Of a stretch of DNA of 64,000 nucleotides, positions 47,042 to 56,644 are shown one piece after another. A program made the position numbers and the translations under genes. Position 1 is the stretch's first letter, and every line of letters starts with the position of its first letter. This DNA is from CAZGVW01 sp964529265 (lineage in GTDB: Bacteria > Planctomycetota > Phycisphaerae > Phycisphaerales > UBA1924): positions 1-64,000 of the forward strand of contig CAZGVW010000288.1 of NCBI GenBank assembly GCA_964529265.1, written 5' to 3'. The notes beneath the pieces were generated by a model, which saw only the letters and a program-made list of their open reading frames with translations, did no database searches and was not told where the DNA came from.

Positions 47042-48226
47042 TCAGGCCTTGCCGGTGGCCCAGGCGATCAGGGCATCCGCGACTTCGGGGCGCGTGAACT
47101 CCATCGGGGGGCGTTCGCCCCGGCCGAGCATCTCGCGGACCTTGGTGCCGGAGAGGAAGACCTGGTCGCCCTCGAGCTTGGGGAAGGTCTTGGGGGACAC
47201 CATGCCCTGGGCCTTCTTCGAGTACGCGGCGTGCTCGAACTTCAGGGGCTCGATGGCGAGGCTCTGGGGATCGAGTTCATCGAAGATCTTCTGAGCGTCG
47301 TAGGTGCCGTAGTACTCGCCGACACCGGCGTGATCGCGGCCGACGATGAAGTGCGTGCAGCCGTAGTTCTTGCGGACGAGGGCGTGGAGCACCGCTTCAC
47401 GAGGTCCGGCGTAGCGCATCGCCGCGGGCATGACGGTGAGCACTGTTCGCTCGGTGACGAAGTAGTTGCGGATGAGGACGTCGTAGCACTTCATGCGCAC
47501 GGCGGCGGGGATATCTCCCTGCTTGGTCTCTCCGACGAGGGGGTGGATGAGCAGACCGTCGCAGATCTCCTGGGCGCACTTGCAGAGGTACTCGTGCGCG
47601 CGGTGGATGGGGTTGCGCGTCTGGAAGGCGGCAACGGTGCTCCAGCCGCGGTCGGCGAAGATGGCGCGTGTATCGTGCGGTGTCTTGCGGTGGTCGAGGA
47701 AGGCTTCGGGGCCGGCCGGATCGACACAGATCTGCAGGGCATCGACCGGGCCGGCGAGGCACACTTCACCCTCATCGAGAACCTGCTTCACGCCGGGGTG
47801 CGCAGGATCCTCGGTGCGGAAGACGCTCGGGATCTCGAGTTTCTTATTGTGCGTGAAGACTTCCTTCACGGTCATGACGGCCTGGAGAACGCTCTGGCCG
47901 GTGGAGGGCGCCTTGGCGAAGAGGGCGACGCGGTCGCCGATCTTCGGCGCTTTCGCCTTGTCCACGCTGAGGAGGATGGGGATCGGCCAGATCACGCCCG
48001 AGGCGGTCTTCATCTCGCGGCAGACTCGCTCGGCATCGGCCTCACCCATGAAGCCGGTCAGCGGGCTGAAGGCGCCGACGCCGATCATCTCGAGATCGCA
48101 GGACTGCTTCGCGGTGAGATCGATGCGGGGCAGCGCCGCGGCTTCCTTGACGAGCGCTTCACGGGCCGAGCCCTGGGCGATCCGGTTGACGAGGGCTCCG
48201 CCGTGCGGCGTGATCAGGCCGTGCAT
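47042..48226 (-). CDS. sat: Sulfate adenylyltransferase (ATP sulfurylase)
   Basis: Makes adenosine 5'-phosphosulfate from ATP and sulfate. The 394-residue homo-oligomeric type (not CysDN): FQTRNPIHRAHEYLCKCA holds the nucleotide-binding QTRNPIHRAHE, and HFIVGRDHAGVG is the second signature. The start at 48226 has GGAGAGAAG upstream and aligns with LITPHGG, the usual N-terminus. It sits inside the polysaccharide locus next to gmd rather than near sulfate assimilation genes. No APS kinase or APS reductase is present in the window. Confidence 0.95.
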   Translation of the reverse strand: MHGLITPHGGALVNRIAQGSAREALVKEAAALPRIDLTAKQSCDLEMIGVGAFSPLTGFMGEADAERVCREMKTASGVIWPIPILLSVDKAKAPKIGDRVALFAKAPSTGQSVLQAVMTVKEVFTHNKKLEIPSVFRTEDPAHPGVKQVLDEGEVCLAGPVDALQICVDPAGPEAFLDHRKTPHDTRAIFADRGWSTVAAFQTRNPIHRAHEYLCKCAQEICDGLLIHPLVGETKQGDIPAAVRMKCYDVLIRNYFVTERTVLTVMPAAMRYAGPREAVLHALVRKNYGCTHFIVGRDHAGVGEYYGTYDAQKIFDELDPQSLAIEPLKFEHAAYSKKAQGMVSPKTFPKLEGDQVFLSGTKVREMLGRGERPPMEFTRPEVADALIAWATGKA

Positions 48227-48444
48227 GAGAACTTCTCTCCGTCCGATTGAAGGCTGTGTGGCTGTGGGCGAACCCGTTCGCGGCCCGGGAGCGTAGCAGA
48301 CACGGCGGCGGAGAGGTACCCCCGGCTTGAAGGCCCGGCAAGGGCTGCGGGGGCCACCGCTACACTGGCGATCCCGCACGCCCGAGGTAAGGCGGGGCCG
48401 CGCGACGCGCGGCAGTTGTCGAGGTCCGATAGACGGAGCATCTC

Positions 48445-49503
48445 ATGCCGGCAGCCCACAGAGCGCTCATCACTGGAATCACGGGCCAGGACGGGTCGTA
48501 CCTCGCGGATCTCCTGCTGGAGAAGGGGTATGAGGTTCACGGGCTGATCCGGCGGGCGTCGTCGTTCAACACGGAGCGGATCGACCACGCGTACCTGGAC
48601 CCGCACCTGAGAGGCGCGCGGCTGTTCCTGCACTACGGCGATCTGAACGACGCGAACTCGCTGGCGCGGCTCGTGCGGACGACCAAGCCGACCGAGGTGT
48701 ACAACCTCGGCGCGCAGAGCCACGTGCGCGTCTCGTTCGACAACCCGATCTACACGGCGGACACAGTGGGGGTGGGGGCGCTGAAGCTGCTGGAGGCGGT
48801 GCGCGACTTCCAGGAGCAGTCGGGGTACCAGATCAGGTATTACCAGGCGTCGTCGAGCGAGATGTACGGCAAGGTGATGGAGACGCCGCAGAAGGAGACG
48901 ACGCCGTTCTACCCGCGCTCGCCCTATGCGTGCGCGAAACTGTTCGCGCACTGGATCACGGTGAACTACCGCGAGTCGTACGGGATGCACGCCTCGTGCG
49001 GGATCCTGTTCAACCACGAGAGCCCCCGGCGCGGCGAAACGTTCGTGACGCGCAAGATCACGCGGGCGGTGGGCCGGATCAAGCTCGGGCTCCAGAAGAA
49101 GCTGTACCTGGGCAACCTGGACGCGAAGCGCGACTGGGGCTTCGCGGGCGACTACGTCGAGATGATGTGGCTGATGCTCCAGCAGGAGAAGCCGGATGAC
49201 TACGTGGTCGCCACGGGTGAGACGTACAGCGTCCGGCAGTTCTGCGAGGAGGCGTTCGGGCAGGCGGGGCTGAAGTGGAAGGATTTCGTTGAGTTCGATC
49301 CGCGCTACCTGCGGCCGGCGGAAGTGGACCTGCTGCTGGGCGATCCAAGCAAAGCGAAGAAAAAACTGGGGTGGGCGCCGAAGGTGGGGTTCAAGGAACT
49401 CGTCTCCATGATGCTGGAGCACGACCTGGAGTTGGCGAAGCGAGAAAAGACGCTGCGCGACGCCGGGCATGAGCTGCCGGCTCACGCCGGGCACGATCAG
49501 TAG
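48445..49503 (+). CDS. gmd: GDP-mannose 4,6-dehydratase
   Basis: Converts GDP-mannose to GDP-4-keto-6-deoxymannose. A 352-residue SDR: NADP loop TGITGQDGSYLADLLL (10-25), RRASSFNTERIDH, catalytic SSSE (136-139), Tyr 161 and Lys 165 in SPYACAKLFAHW, and FNHESPRRGETFVTRKI. These are the defining motifs of Gmd. Its partner, GDP-fucose synthase, lies 1.8 kb further on the same strand, with the flippase gene between on the other strand. Confidence 0.95.
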   Translation: MPAAHRALITGITGQDGSYLADLLLEKGYEVHGLIRRASSFNTERIDHAYLDPHLRGARLFLHYGDLNDANSLARLVRTTKPTEVYNLGAQSHVRVSFDNPIYTADTVGVGALKLLEAVRDFQEQSGYQIRYYQASSSEMYGKVMETPQKETTPFYPRSPYACAKLFAHWITVNYRESYGMHASCGILFNHESPRRGETFVTRKITRAVGRIKLGLQKKLYLGNLDAKRDWGFAGDYVEMMWLMLQQEKPDDYVVATGETYSVRQFCEEAFGQAGLKWKDFVEFDPRYLRPAEVDLLLGDPSKAKKKLGWAPKVGFKELVSMMLEHDLELAKREKTLRDAGHELPAHAGHDQ

Positions 49504-49512
49504 CCCGGGGGT

Positions 49513-51213
49513 TCAGCCGGACGCCCGGGCGGCGGCCGCGGCGGAGCGATCGGGCAGCCGCACGCGCCAGAGGGCGGCCAGGGGCGCCCGGAGCCGCGCG
49601 GGAGCGATCATCACCAGTTGGGTGATATCGCGCTCGAGGAACAGGCGGGCGAGCACGGCGAAGAGTCCGGAAAACGCCGCGGACAGCACGATGATCCTCA
49701 GAAGCGGCGGCCTGTGGGCGAGCGCCAGGCGATCGAACAGGAGGACGCTGGCGGCAATCGCCGCGGTGAGGGCCAGGGCGGGCAGGAAGTTTCGAACGAG
49801 CGTGCGGAGCGCCACGTGCACCGTGTGCAGCGCGGGCCGGGCATAGAGCAGCGTGCTCACGGCGGTGTAGAGGCCGGTGCACGCGGCGATGGCGATGGCG
49901 TCGTTCGACTCACCCTGGAAGAACGCGATGCCGAAGCGGTCCATCGAAAGGACGGCGCCGGCAACGCCGGAAAGGATCACGCCGCAGGCATCGAGCAGAA
50001 GGATCACGCTCCACAAGCGGAAGCGGCCGCGGGACATGAGCACGGTGCGCGGGATGCCGCTCAGGATGTTGAGGGGAAGCACGGCGGAGAGGATCTGAAT
50101 GGGGACCACGGCCTCCATCCAGCGCTGCCCCCCCCAGAGGAGGCGCACGAGGGGTTCGATGATGACGACCACGATGAGGGAGGTGGGCGCGGCGACGATC
50201 ATCATGATTCGGACAGAGCGCAGGATGGCGGCGCGCTGTCGGTCCGGCTCCTCGTTCAGTTGCGAGAGCGCGGGCAGGAGCACCGCGTGGACGTTGGCCA
50301 TGAGCAGGACGATGATCTGCTTGGCGATCTGGAACGAGAAGAAGTAGACGCCCACGACGAACTTGGAGACGAGGAGGCCGAGCGCCACGTATTCGCCCTG
50401 GTTGTAGGCGGCGGTGGCGAAGGTTCCGAGGACAATCCAGATGGTCTGGCGGAGGATGCCGCGCCACTTGCCGGGCTCGGGGACGCGGCGCCAGGGCTTC
50501 CCGCGCGCGACCAGATACGTCGCGACGCTCTCGAAGATCCCGACGATGGGCATCGGCAGCACGAAGCTGAGGGGGCCCATCCCCGAAAGCGCGAAGGCCA
50601 CGATCAGGATCTGCCGCAGCACAGCCGCGGCGCCGCTGATCTGGGCCACGGCGCGGAAGCGCATATCGATGCTGAGGCGGGCCTGGAGCACGGCGCCGAC
50701 AGTCCCGAGCGGCAGATACGCGCCGATGATCGGGAGCATCGTGACGAAGCGGGGGTCGTTGTAGACCCACGCGACCAGCGGCGCCACCGCGCACAGCAGC
50801 AGGAAGCTGCCCGTGTTGAACGCCAGCGCCATCCAGAACACGGGGCCGACGAGCGCGTTGTAGGCCTCCGGGCCCTTCTGCACGAGCAGTTGCCGGCACC
50901 CGCCGTCGCGGAAGACCTGGACGAAGGCGCTGACGGCGATGGCGATGGCCGCGACGCCGAACTCATCGGGCACGAGGAGGAAGCCCAGCGCCACCTGCGC
51001 GAGGGCGGTGGCGACCCGGCCGATGGCGGTGTTGAGCATCATCCACACCATGCCGCGGCCGACGGCGCCGCCCATGGCGGCGCGCATCGGCTGGCCGGAA
51101 GGGGGCGCCTTGCCGTCGTCGGGCGAGGCGGCGCCGGCAGCGTCGCTGGAATCGGAGGGCGACGCCGCGGCGTTCTTCGGTTCTTCCTGCGCGATGGGGG
51201 CGGGCTCGCTCAT
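49513..51213 (-). CDS. Polysaccharide flippase (Wzx-like, MOP superfamily)
   Basis: A membrane protein of 566 residues with about 14 predicted helices after an acidic, Ala/Ser-rich cytoplasmic tail. The N-terminal GMVWMMLNTAIGRVATALAQVALGFLLVPDEFGVAAIAI and the LLVQKGPEAYNALVGPVFWMALAF region match the lipopolysaccharide-type exporters (Polysacc_synt families) of the MOP group, which flip lipid-linked repeat units to the outer face. It lies between gmd and fcl in the opposite direction; both its 3' and 5' ends are close to them (9 and 78 bp). Confidence 0.9.
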   Translation of the reverse strand: MSEPAPIAQEEPKNAAASPSDSSDAAGAASPDDGKAPPSGQPMRAAMGGAVGRGMVWMMLNTAIGRVATALAQVALGFLLVPDEFGVAAIAIAVSAFVQVFRDGGCRQLLVQKGPEAYNALVGPVFWMALAFNTGSFLLLCAVAPLVAWVYNDPRFVTMLPIIGAYLPLGTVGAVLQARLSIDMRFRAVAQISGAAAVLRQILIVAFALSGMGPLSFVLPMPIVGIFESVATYLVARGKPWRRVPEPGKWRGILRQTIWIVLGTFATAAYNQGEYVALGLLVSKFVVGVYFFSFQIAKQIIVLLMANVHAVLLPALSQLNEEPDRQRAAILRSVRIMMIVAAPTSLIVVVIIEPLVRLLWGGQRWMEAVVPIQILSAVLPLNILSGIPRTVLMSRGRFRLWSVILLLDACGVILSGVAGAVLSMDRFGIAFFQGESNDAIAIAACTGLYTAVSTLLYARPALHTVHVALRTLVRNFLPALALTAAIAASVLLFDRLALAHRPPLLRIIVLSAAFSGLFAVLARLFLERDITQLVMIAPARLRAPLAALWRVRLPDRSAAAAARASG

Positions 51214-51291
51214 CCGTCGGGGGGCATGCTAACGATCAGGGGCGCCGCACAAAGAGGCCGCTTATCATCGGCTCGCAAACAGGAGGTTCGA

Positions 51292-52278
51292 GTGGCGGAG
51301 ACCGATCTTTCGGAGAAGCGCATCGTCGTCACGGGCGGCGCGGGGTTTCTGGGCAGGGTGGTGTGCCGGCGGCTGCGCGAGCGCGGCGTGGCGGAGGCAA
51401 ACCTCTTCGTCCCGACGATCGAGGAGTTCGACCTGACGCGCGAGGATTCGTGCATCCGGATGTATCGCGAGGCGTTCAAGGGCCGGCCGGTTGACGTCGT
51501 GATCCATCTCGCTGCGGAAGTGGGGGGCATCGGCGCCAACCGGGCCAATCCGGGGCGGTACTTCTTCGCCAACATGGCGATGGCTCTTCATCTGATCGAG
51601 CAGTTCCGGGCTCTGGGTCTGGCCGAGCGCGGCGGGAAGTTCGTTCAGGTCGGGACGATCTGCGCGTACCCCAAGTTCACGCCTGTGCCCTTCAGGGAAG
51701 AAAACCTGTGGGACGGCTATCCGGAGGAGACCAATGCGCCGTACGGCGTCGCCAAGAAGGCGGCGTGGCAGATGCTGGATGCGTACAGGCTGCAGTACGG
51801 CATGAAGTCCGCGTTTGTTCTGCCTGTGAACCTCTACGGCCCGGGCGATAACTTCCACCCGGAGTCGAGCCACGTCATTCCGGCGCTGATCCGGAAGTGC
51901 TGCGAGGCGATCGACGCCGGGGACGACCACATCGTGTGCTGGGGGACGGGGTCGGCGAGCCGCGAGTTCCTGTACGTGGAGGACGCGGCGGAGGGGCTCA
52001 TCCGGGCTGCGGAAGCGATGGAGGAGCCGACGCCGATCAACCTGGGCGCCGGGTTCGAAATCAAGATCAAGGACCTGGTGGAACTCATCGCCAGACTCAG
52101 CGGGTTCGGGGGGCGTATCGAGTGGGATGCGACCAAGCCGGACGGCCAGCCGCGGCGGAGCCTCGATACGAGCCGGGCCCGGACGCTGCTGGGCTGGGAG
52201 GCGGGCACACCGTTCGAGATCGGCCTGAAGAACACGATCGAGTGGTGGAGGGGGCAGGCAAAGGGCGATGGTCGATAG
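51292..52278 (+). CDS. fcl: GDP-L-fucose synthase
   Basis: Epimerises and reduces GDP-4-keto-6-deoxymannose to GDP-L-fucose with NADPH. The 328 residues start at a GTG (51292) with a perfect AGGAGG five bases upstream. Motifs: TGGAGFLGRVVCRRL, the family marker AAEVGGIGANRANPGRYFFANMAM, CAYPKFTPVPF, the catalytic NAPYGVAKKAAW and NLYGPGDNFHPESSHVIPALI. Together with gmd it supplies GDP-fucose. The GT4 gene follows within about 60 bp. Confidence 0.95.
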   Translation: MAETDLSEKRIVVTGGAGFLGRVVCRRLRERGVAEANLFVPTIEEFDLTREDSCIRMYREAFKGRPVDVVIHLAAEVGGIGANRANPGRYFFANMAMALHLIEQFRALGLAERGGKFVQVGTICAYPKFTPVPFREENLWDGYPEETNAPYGVAKKAAWQMLDAYRLQYGMKSAFVLPVNLYGPGDNFHPESSHVIPALIRKCCEAIDAGDDHIVCWGTGSASREFLYVEDAAEGLIRAAEAMEEPTPINLGAGFEIKIKDLVELIARLSGFGGRIEWDATKPDGQPRRSLDTSRARTLLGWEAGTPFEIGLKNTIEWWRGQAKGDGR

Positions 52279-52341
52279 GCCATGGGGAAGAGCCTCGATC
52301 CCGAGCCCCAGCGCCCCATGCGAGCCGCCGGTTGCCCCGCC

Positions 52342-53601
52342 ATGCGCGTCCTGATCCTCAACCAGCCTTTTCACCCGGACGTGGTGGCGACGGCGCAGAT
52401 CGCGAAGGATCTGGCGGACGAACTCGTCGCGCGCGGGCATTCGGTGACGGCGATCGCCTCGCGATCGATCTACGGACAGACCGGGGCCACACTGCCGAAA
52501 CGGGAGACGGTGGACGGGATCGAGATCGTGCGTGTCGGCGGGGCGCGATTCGGGAAGCGGTCCACGATCGGCCGGCTGCTCGATTTCGCGGGGTACTACT
52601 TCCGCGCCGCGGCGGCCGGGCTGACAATGAAGCGGTTCGACGTGGCGATCTGCCTGACGACGCCGCCCTACATCGTGCTCGTGGGGCTGCTCATGCGGAT
52701 GCTGCGCGGGACGCGCACGATCTACTGGCTCATGGATGTGTACCCGGATGTCATGGTCGCGCACGGCATGATCCGGGAGCGCGGCCTGATGCATCGCCTC
52801 CTGCGGCGGGTTCACCGGTCGACTCTGAAGCGCGTGGACCGGACGATTGTGCTGGGCCGGTGCATGAAGGAGCGGCTGACGGCGCAGGGGGCGGCTGCGG
52901 AGGGGATCGAGGTGATTCCGGTGTGGTCCGTGGCGGGGGAGGGAGAATCTGCCGGGGTCGATCCGCGCGAGGGAAACCCGTTTCGCGAGGAGTGGGGGGT
53001 GGGCGAGCGGCTGCTGGTCATGTATTCGGGCAACTTCGGGCTCGCGCACGATGTGCAGACGTTCCTCTCCGCGGCGGAGCGGCTGCGCGAGGATGACCGC
53101 ATCCGGTTCGCGTTCGTGGGAGGGGGCAAGCGGAAGGAGGAAGTGGAATCGTTCGTGAAGGCCCATGGGCTCGGGGGGTGCATCGTGGCGGGGTACCAGC
53201 CGCGGGAGCGGCTTGCGGACCTGCTTGCCGCGGCGGACGTGCATCTGGTGACGATGGCGCCGGAGTGGTGGGGGCTGGTGGTTCCGAGCAAGTTCTACGG
53301 GGTGGCGGAGGCGGGGAGGGCCGTGGTGTTCATCGGGCCGGAAGAGAGCGAGATTGCGCGGTGTGTGGAGGAGTGGGGGTGTGGTGCGCGGATTGAGCAG
53401 GGAGATGTGGAGGGGCTGTGCGCGCTGCTGAGGCGCTTCGCCGATACTCCGGGCCAGGCCAGCGCGATGGGCAGTCGCGGGCGGGCTGCGGCGCTGGAGC
53501 AGGCATCGCGCGGCGTGTGCACGAATCGGTTCATCGAGATCGTGGAGCGTCTCGGGGCTGAGCGGCGCGGGAGGACCGGCGTTCAGACTTCCTTGCCCTG
53601 A
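52342..53601 (+). CDS. GT4-type glycosyltransferase, WbuB-like
   Basis: About 419 residues with a GT-B fold: N-terminal MRVLILNQPFHPDVVATAQIAKDLADELVARGH, the middle YSGNFGLAHDVQTFLSAAERL, and the C-terminal VVPSKFYGVAEAGRAVVFIGPEESEIARCVEEWGCG, which matches the nucleotide-sugar site of GT4 enzymes resembling WbuB (fucosaminyl transfer). I chose ATG 52342, where the first strand begins; an ATG at 52282, four bases after fcl, would add an unstructured tail. It converges on the GT2 gene, overlapping it by 19 bp. Confidence 0.88.
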   Translation: MRVLILNQPFHPDVVATAQIAKDLADELVARGHSVTAIASRSIYGQTGATLPKRETVDGIEIVRVGGARFGKRSTIGRLLDFAGYYFRAAAAGLTMKRFDVAICLTTPPYIVLVGLLMRMLRGTRTIYWLMDVYPDVMVAHGMIRERGLMHRLLRRVHRSTLKRVDRTIVLGRCMKERLTAQGAAAEGIEVIPVWSVAGEGESAGVDPREGNPFREEWGVGERLLVMYSGNFGLAHDVQTFLSAAERLREDDRIRFAFVGGGKRKEEVESFVKAHGLGGCIVAGYQPRERLADLLAAADVHLVTMAPEWWGLVVPSKFYGVAEAGRAVVFIGPEESEIARCVEEWGCGARIEQGDVEGLCALLRRFADTPGQASAMGSRGRAAALEQASRGVCTNRFIEIVERLGAERRGRTGVQTSLP

Positions 53602-54431
53602 GCCTTGCGTCGCAGTTCGCGCACGTTGATGGAGACCATGTATTCGTAGAGGTACGTCATGCGGGCGTACGTGACGCCGGCCATGCCGTCGAGCCAGGCG
53701 CGGCGCCACGCCATGTAGTAGAGCCACTTCACCTGAGGGCGCATGGGCATGCGGTAGAAGAGGTCCTTGAGGGTGGCGCGGCGGGTGTTCGGATCGCGAC
53801 TGATGAGGCCCGAGAGGGGCTGGCGCTGGCCGGCGACGACCTTGATGAGTTCCTGCGCCTCGAACGCGGCGTACTTGTTGTGCCGCTCGAACCAGTGGAA
53901 CACGCCCTTGCTGAAGGGGTAGTGGATCAGGTGCTCCTGAAGGTCGGCGATGGGGCCATCGACGATGGCGATGGGGTTCACGAGGCGCTCGTAGCGGATC
54001 TTCTCCGGCCGGAACATGCGCACGAACCACGTGGGGTAGAGCTGCGCGTGCTTCAGCCAGCGTCCCATGAACATGTCCTTGCGGCGCATGCGGCAGGCGG
54101 AGTTGGGCGAGGCGGGGTCGGCCATGCGCTGCGCTTCGATCGCGAGTTCGGGGGGCACGCGCTCGTCGGCGTCGACATAGAGCACCCAGGGATGCTTGAA
54201 GCGGATGTTCTGCACGCCCCAGTTCTGGTGGGCCGCCCAGTTGTCGAACTTGCGCTCGACGATCGAGACGTTGGGCCGCCGGCGGGCGATTTCGACGGTG
54301 CGGTCGGTGCTCAGGCTGTCGTAGACCACGACATCGTCCGAGAACTCGAGGCAGTCGAGGCACGCGGCGATGTTCACCTCCTCGTCCTTCGTGAGGATGA
54401 CGGCGGAGATGGGGTGCTTGTCGGCGGCCAT
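53583..54431 (-). CDS. GT2-type glycosyltransferase, WaaE/KdtX-like
   Basis: A 282-residue GT-A enzyme: ISAVILTKDEEVNIAACLDCLEFSDDVVVYDSLSTDRTVEIARR at the N-terminus, YVDADERVPPELA as the DxD metal motif, and WVRMFRPEKIRYERLVNPIA downstream. The pattern resembles beta-1,4-glucosyltransferases of lipopolysaccharide cores. ATG 54431 is the first in the conserved frame. The C-terminal half is basic and may touch the membrane. Its donor and acceptor sugars are not predictable. It is divergent from the acetyltransferase gene at 54521. Confidence 0.9.
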   Translation of the reverse strand: MAADKHPISAVILTKDEEVNIAACLDCLEFSDDVVVYDSLSTDRTVEIARRRPNVSIVERKFDNWAAHQNWGVQNIRFKHPWVLYVDADERVPPELAIEAQRMADPASPNSACRMRRKDMFMGRWLKHAQLYPTWFVRMFRPEKIRYERLVNPIAIVDGPIADLQEHLIHYPFSKGVFHWFERHNKYAAFEAQELIKVVAGQRQPLSGLISRDPNTRRATLKDLFYRMPMRPQVKWLYYMAWRRAWLDGMAGVTYARMTYLYEYMVSINVRELRRKAQGKEV

Positions 54432-54520
54432 GGGGGGGGTACTATCGCGGCCGCGGCGGGGGCGGGCAACCTCCGACGCAGGTGGGGGCGGGCGCTCGCC
54501 GATGGAGCGAGGAGTGTGCG

Positions 54521-55171
54521 TTGAACCTGCCGCCATCGCCGACCCCGCGCGCCGTGAAGCGGAGCCTCTCCTTGAGTGACGATCCCAGCCGCGACCCCTT
54601 TGCCGCCGCGCAGGTGAGTCCATGGACCACGCGCGAGAAGATCGGCCGCGCGACGTGGATGCTGGCGCGAGCGACGCTGTTCCGGCTCAGTTTCCACAAC
54701 TGGTACGGGTTCCGGCGGTGGCTGCTCCGGCGGTTCGGGGCGAAGATCGGCCACCGGTGCATCACCCGGCCGACGGTGCGGATCGAGATCCCCTGGAATC
54801 TGGAAATGGGGGATTTTGCCACACTGGGGGACTATGCCATCGTGTACAACTTGGGGCCAATCCGGATCGGCCGGCGCGTGACGGTGAGCCAGTACGCCCA
54901 TCTGTGCGCCGGCGCCCACGACTTCACCAAGGCCGAGATGCCGCTGCTCAGACCCACCATCACGATCGGCGACGACGCGTGGATTGCCGCGGACGCCTTC
55001 GTGGGCCCCGGGGTCCGGGTGGGGGAGGGGGCGATCCTGGGGGCCCGGGGGTGCGCTTTCAAGGACCTGGAGCCTTGGTCGATCTATGGCGGGAACCCCG
55101 CGAAGAAACTCCGGGACCGCCCGCGGCTTGACCGGACGGGCTCCGGGGCCGATCGTGAGGGGCGTCCATGA
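54521..55171 (+). CDS. WcaF-like O-acetyltransferase (left-handed beta-helix)
   Basis: About 216 residues beginning at a TTG (54521) six bases after AGGAG; a GTG at 54482 is the longer alternative. The body has hexapeptide repeats forming a left-handed beta-helix: RFGAKIGHRCITRPTVRIEIPWNLEMGDFATLGDYAIVYNLGPIRIGRRVTVSQYAHLCAGAHD, and the closing IAADAFVGPGVRVGEGAILGARGCAFKDLEPWSIYGGNPAKKL. FATLGDYAIVYNLGPI and the AHD histidine are typical of WcaF (colanic acid) acetyltransferases, which use acetyl-CoA. It shares four bases with the following methyltransferase. Confidence 0.9.
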   Translation: MNLPPSPTPRAVKRSLSLSDDPSRDPFAAAQVSPWTTREKIGRATWMLARATLFRLSFHNWYGFRRWLLRRFGAKIGHRCITRPTVRIEIPWNLEMGDFATLGDYAIVYNLGPIRIGRRVTVSQYAHLCAGAHDFTKAEMPLLRPTITIGDDAWIAADAFVGPGVRVGEGAILGARGCAFKDLEPWSIYGGNPAKKLRDRPRLDRTGSGADREGRP

Positions 55172-55911
55172 CGATGCGCAGCGCCATCCCGGAGCAGGCT
55201 TCCGCCCTCGGCGAGGAGGATCAGGCCGCCTCGGCTTCCCAGGCCGGCGGGGGCGAGGGATCCCGTGCGCCGGAAATGAGCCACATGACGGTGCCGGAGT
55301 TCGGTTGGAAGAGCGCCGATCCGCCGCGGTGCATGCGGTACCTGCTGCCGGCCTTCGAGCGGCTCACGCGGCCGGTGGCGAAGGACCTGCGGGTGCTCGA
55401 TATCGGGTGCGGAAACGGTTACCTGGCGGGGTGGTTCGCGAAGAAGGGCTGTTCGGTGGTGGCGATCGATGTCTCGCGCGCGGGGATCGAGCATGCGCGG
55501 GCGGCCCATCCCGGCGTTTCGTTTCACTGCATCGGCGTGTGCCCGGACCTCCTCGAACGACTTGGTGAGCAGCCGTTTGACCTGGTGGTGAGCACGGAGG
55601 TTGTGGAGCACCTGTATGCGCCGCGGGACTGGGCGGCCGCGGCTTTTGGCGCCCTGCGGCCGGGTGGGCGGCTCATCTGCACGACGCCGTACCACGGCTT
55701 CATGAAGAACCTGATGCTGAGCGTCGTCGATGGCTGGGATCGCCACATGAACCCCATGCGCGACGGCGGGCACATCAAGTTCTGGAGCCGCGCCACGCTG
55801 AGTCAGCTGCTGCGCGAAGCGGGCTTCGTAAACCAGAAGTTCCACGGGGCGGGCAGGGCGCCGCTGCTCTGGATGTCGATGATCATGACGGCCGAGCGTC
55901 CGCAGCGCTGA
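55168..55911 (+). CDS. SAM-dependent methyltransferase, UbiG-like
   Basis: A 247-residue class I enzyme: SAM site VLDIGCGNGYLAGWFAKKG, acidic VAIDVS, STEVVEHLYAPRDWAAAAFGALRPGGRLICTTPYHG (motifs II-III), and GGHIKFWSRATLSQLLREAGF. The closest look is to UbiG/Coq3-like and sugar O-methyltransferases. The first 35 residues are Ala/Gly/Glu-rich and variable. Its ATG overlaps the acetyltransferase stop (ATGA). In this setting it probably methylates a glycan unit; this is inferred from context only. Confidence 0.88.
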   Translation: MTMRSAIPEQASALGEEDQAASASQAGGGEGSRAPEMSHMTVPEFGWKSADPPRCMRYLLPAFERLTRPVAKDLRVLDIGCGNGYLAGWFAKKGCSVVAIDVSRAGIEHARAAHPGVSFHCIGVCPDLLERLGEQPFDLVVSTEVVEHLYAPRDWAAAAFGALRPGGRLICTTPYHGFMKNLMLSVVDGWDRHMNPMRDGGHIKFWSRATLSQLLREAGFVNQKFHGAGRAPLLWMSMIMTAERPQR

Positions 55912-55945
55912 ACCGCAGCGGATGCGCACCGGAGGCCCGTGAAGG

Positions 55946-56644
55946 ATGCGAGTCGTCATCCTCGCCGCGGGAATGGGGAGAAGGCTCGGCGGGAGAGTCC
56001 CGAAGCCGCTCTCGCCGATCGCGCCGGGCGTGACGCTGCTGAGCCACCAGGTGGAGGTGTTCTCGCGGCTCGTCGGGCGGGATCGAATACGGCTCGTTGC
56101 CGGCCATCGGGCGGGCGAGGTGCTGCGGGCGTGCCCGGGGATCGAGGCGGTGCTGAACCACAGGTTTGCGGAGACCAACACCGCGCGAAGCCTCGAACGC
56201 GGGCTCGCCGGCATGGACGACGATGTCCTCTGGGTCAATGGCGACCTGTACTTCGACGCCTCCGCGGCCGAAACGATGCTGTCCGCCCGGCCGGATGTGT
56301 CGCGGTGTCTCGTCGATCGCGCGCCGCCGCGTGAGGAGGCTGTGAAGTACACCATCGGCGAAGCCGGGTTCATCAATCGGCTCGCCAAGGACGCGCCCGA
56401 CGGCCTGGGCGAAGCGCTCGGGATGAACGTCGTGATTCACGGCGATCTGCCGGCGCTCCGCGATGGCCTGAAGTCCGCCGCAGACGATGACTATTTCGAG
56501 AAGGCGCTGGAGACGTGTGCGCAGAGCGGCGCCATGCGCCTCGCGCCGGTTGACGCAGGGGACGCATTCTGCGTCGAGGTGGACTATCCTGCGGACCTTG
56601 AGCGCGTGCGCGTTCATATCACGGCGAAAGGGCGCAGGGCATGA
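55946..56644 (+). CDS. Sugar/alditol-phosphate nucleotidyltransferase, LicC-like
   Basis: A 232-residue nucleotidyltransferase with the N-terminal signature MRVVILAAGMGRRLGGRVPKPLSPI (G-x-G-x-R and the PK-P lysine), VNGDLYFD as the metal DxD-like site, and HRFAETNTARSLERGL, which parallels NDKYADYNNFYSL in LicC choline-phosphate cytidylyltransferases. It should activate a phosphorylated alcohol or sugar with CTP or another NTP. The next gene, overlapping by four bases, is a GpsA-like dehydrogenase, so the substrate could be glycerol phosphate or a related alditol phosphate. Confidence 0.85.
   Translation: MRVVILAAGMGRRLGGRVPKPLSPIAPGVTLLSHQVEVFSRLVGRDRIRLVAGHRAGEVLRACPGIEAVLNHRFAETNTARSLERGLAGMDDDVLWVNGDLYFDASAAETMLSARPDVSRCLVDRAPPREEAVKYTIGEAGFINRLAKDAPDGLGEALGMNVVIHGDLPALRDGLKSAADDDYFEKALETCAQSGAMRLAPVDAGDAFCVEVDYPADLERVRVHITAKGRRA

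Noticed and set aside
51265..54363. A 1032-codon minus-strand frame across fcl and the GT4 gene
   Set aside because: It crosses three well-supported genes and has no recognisable domain.
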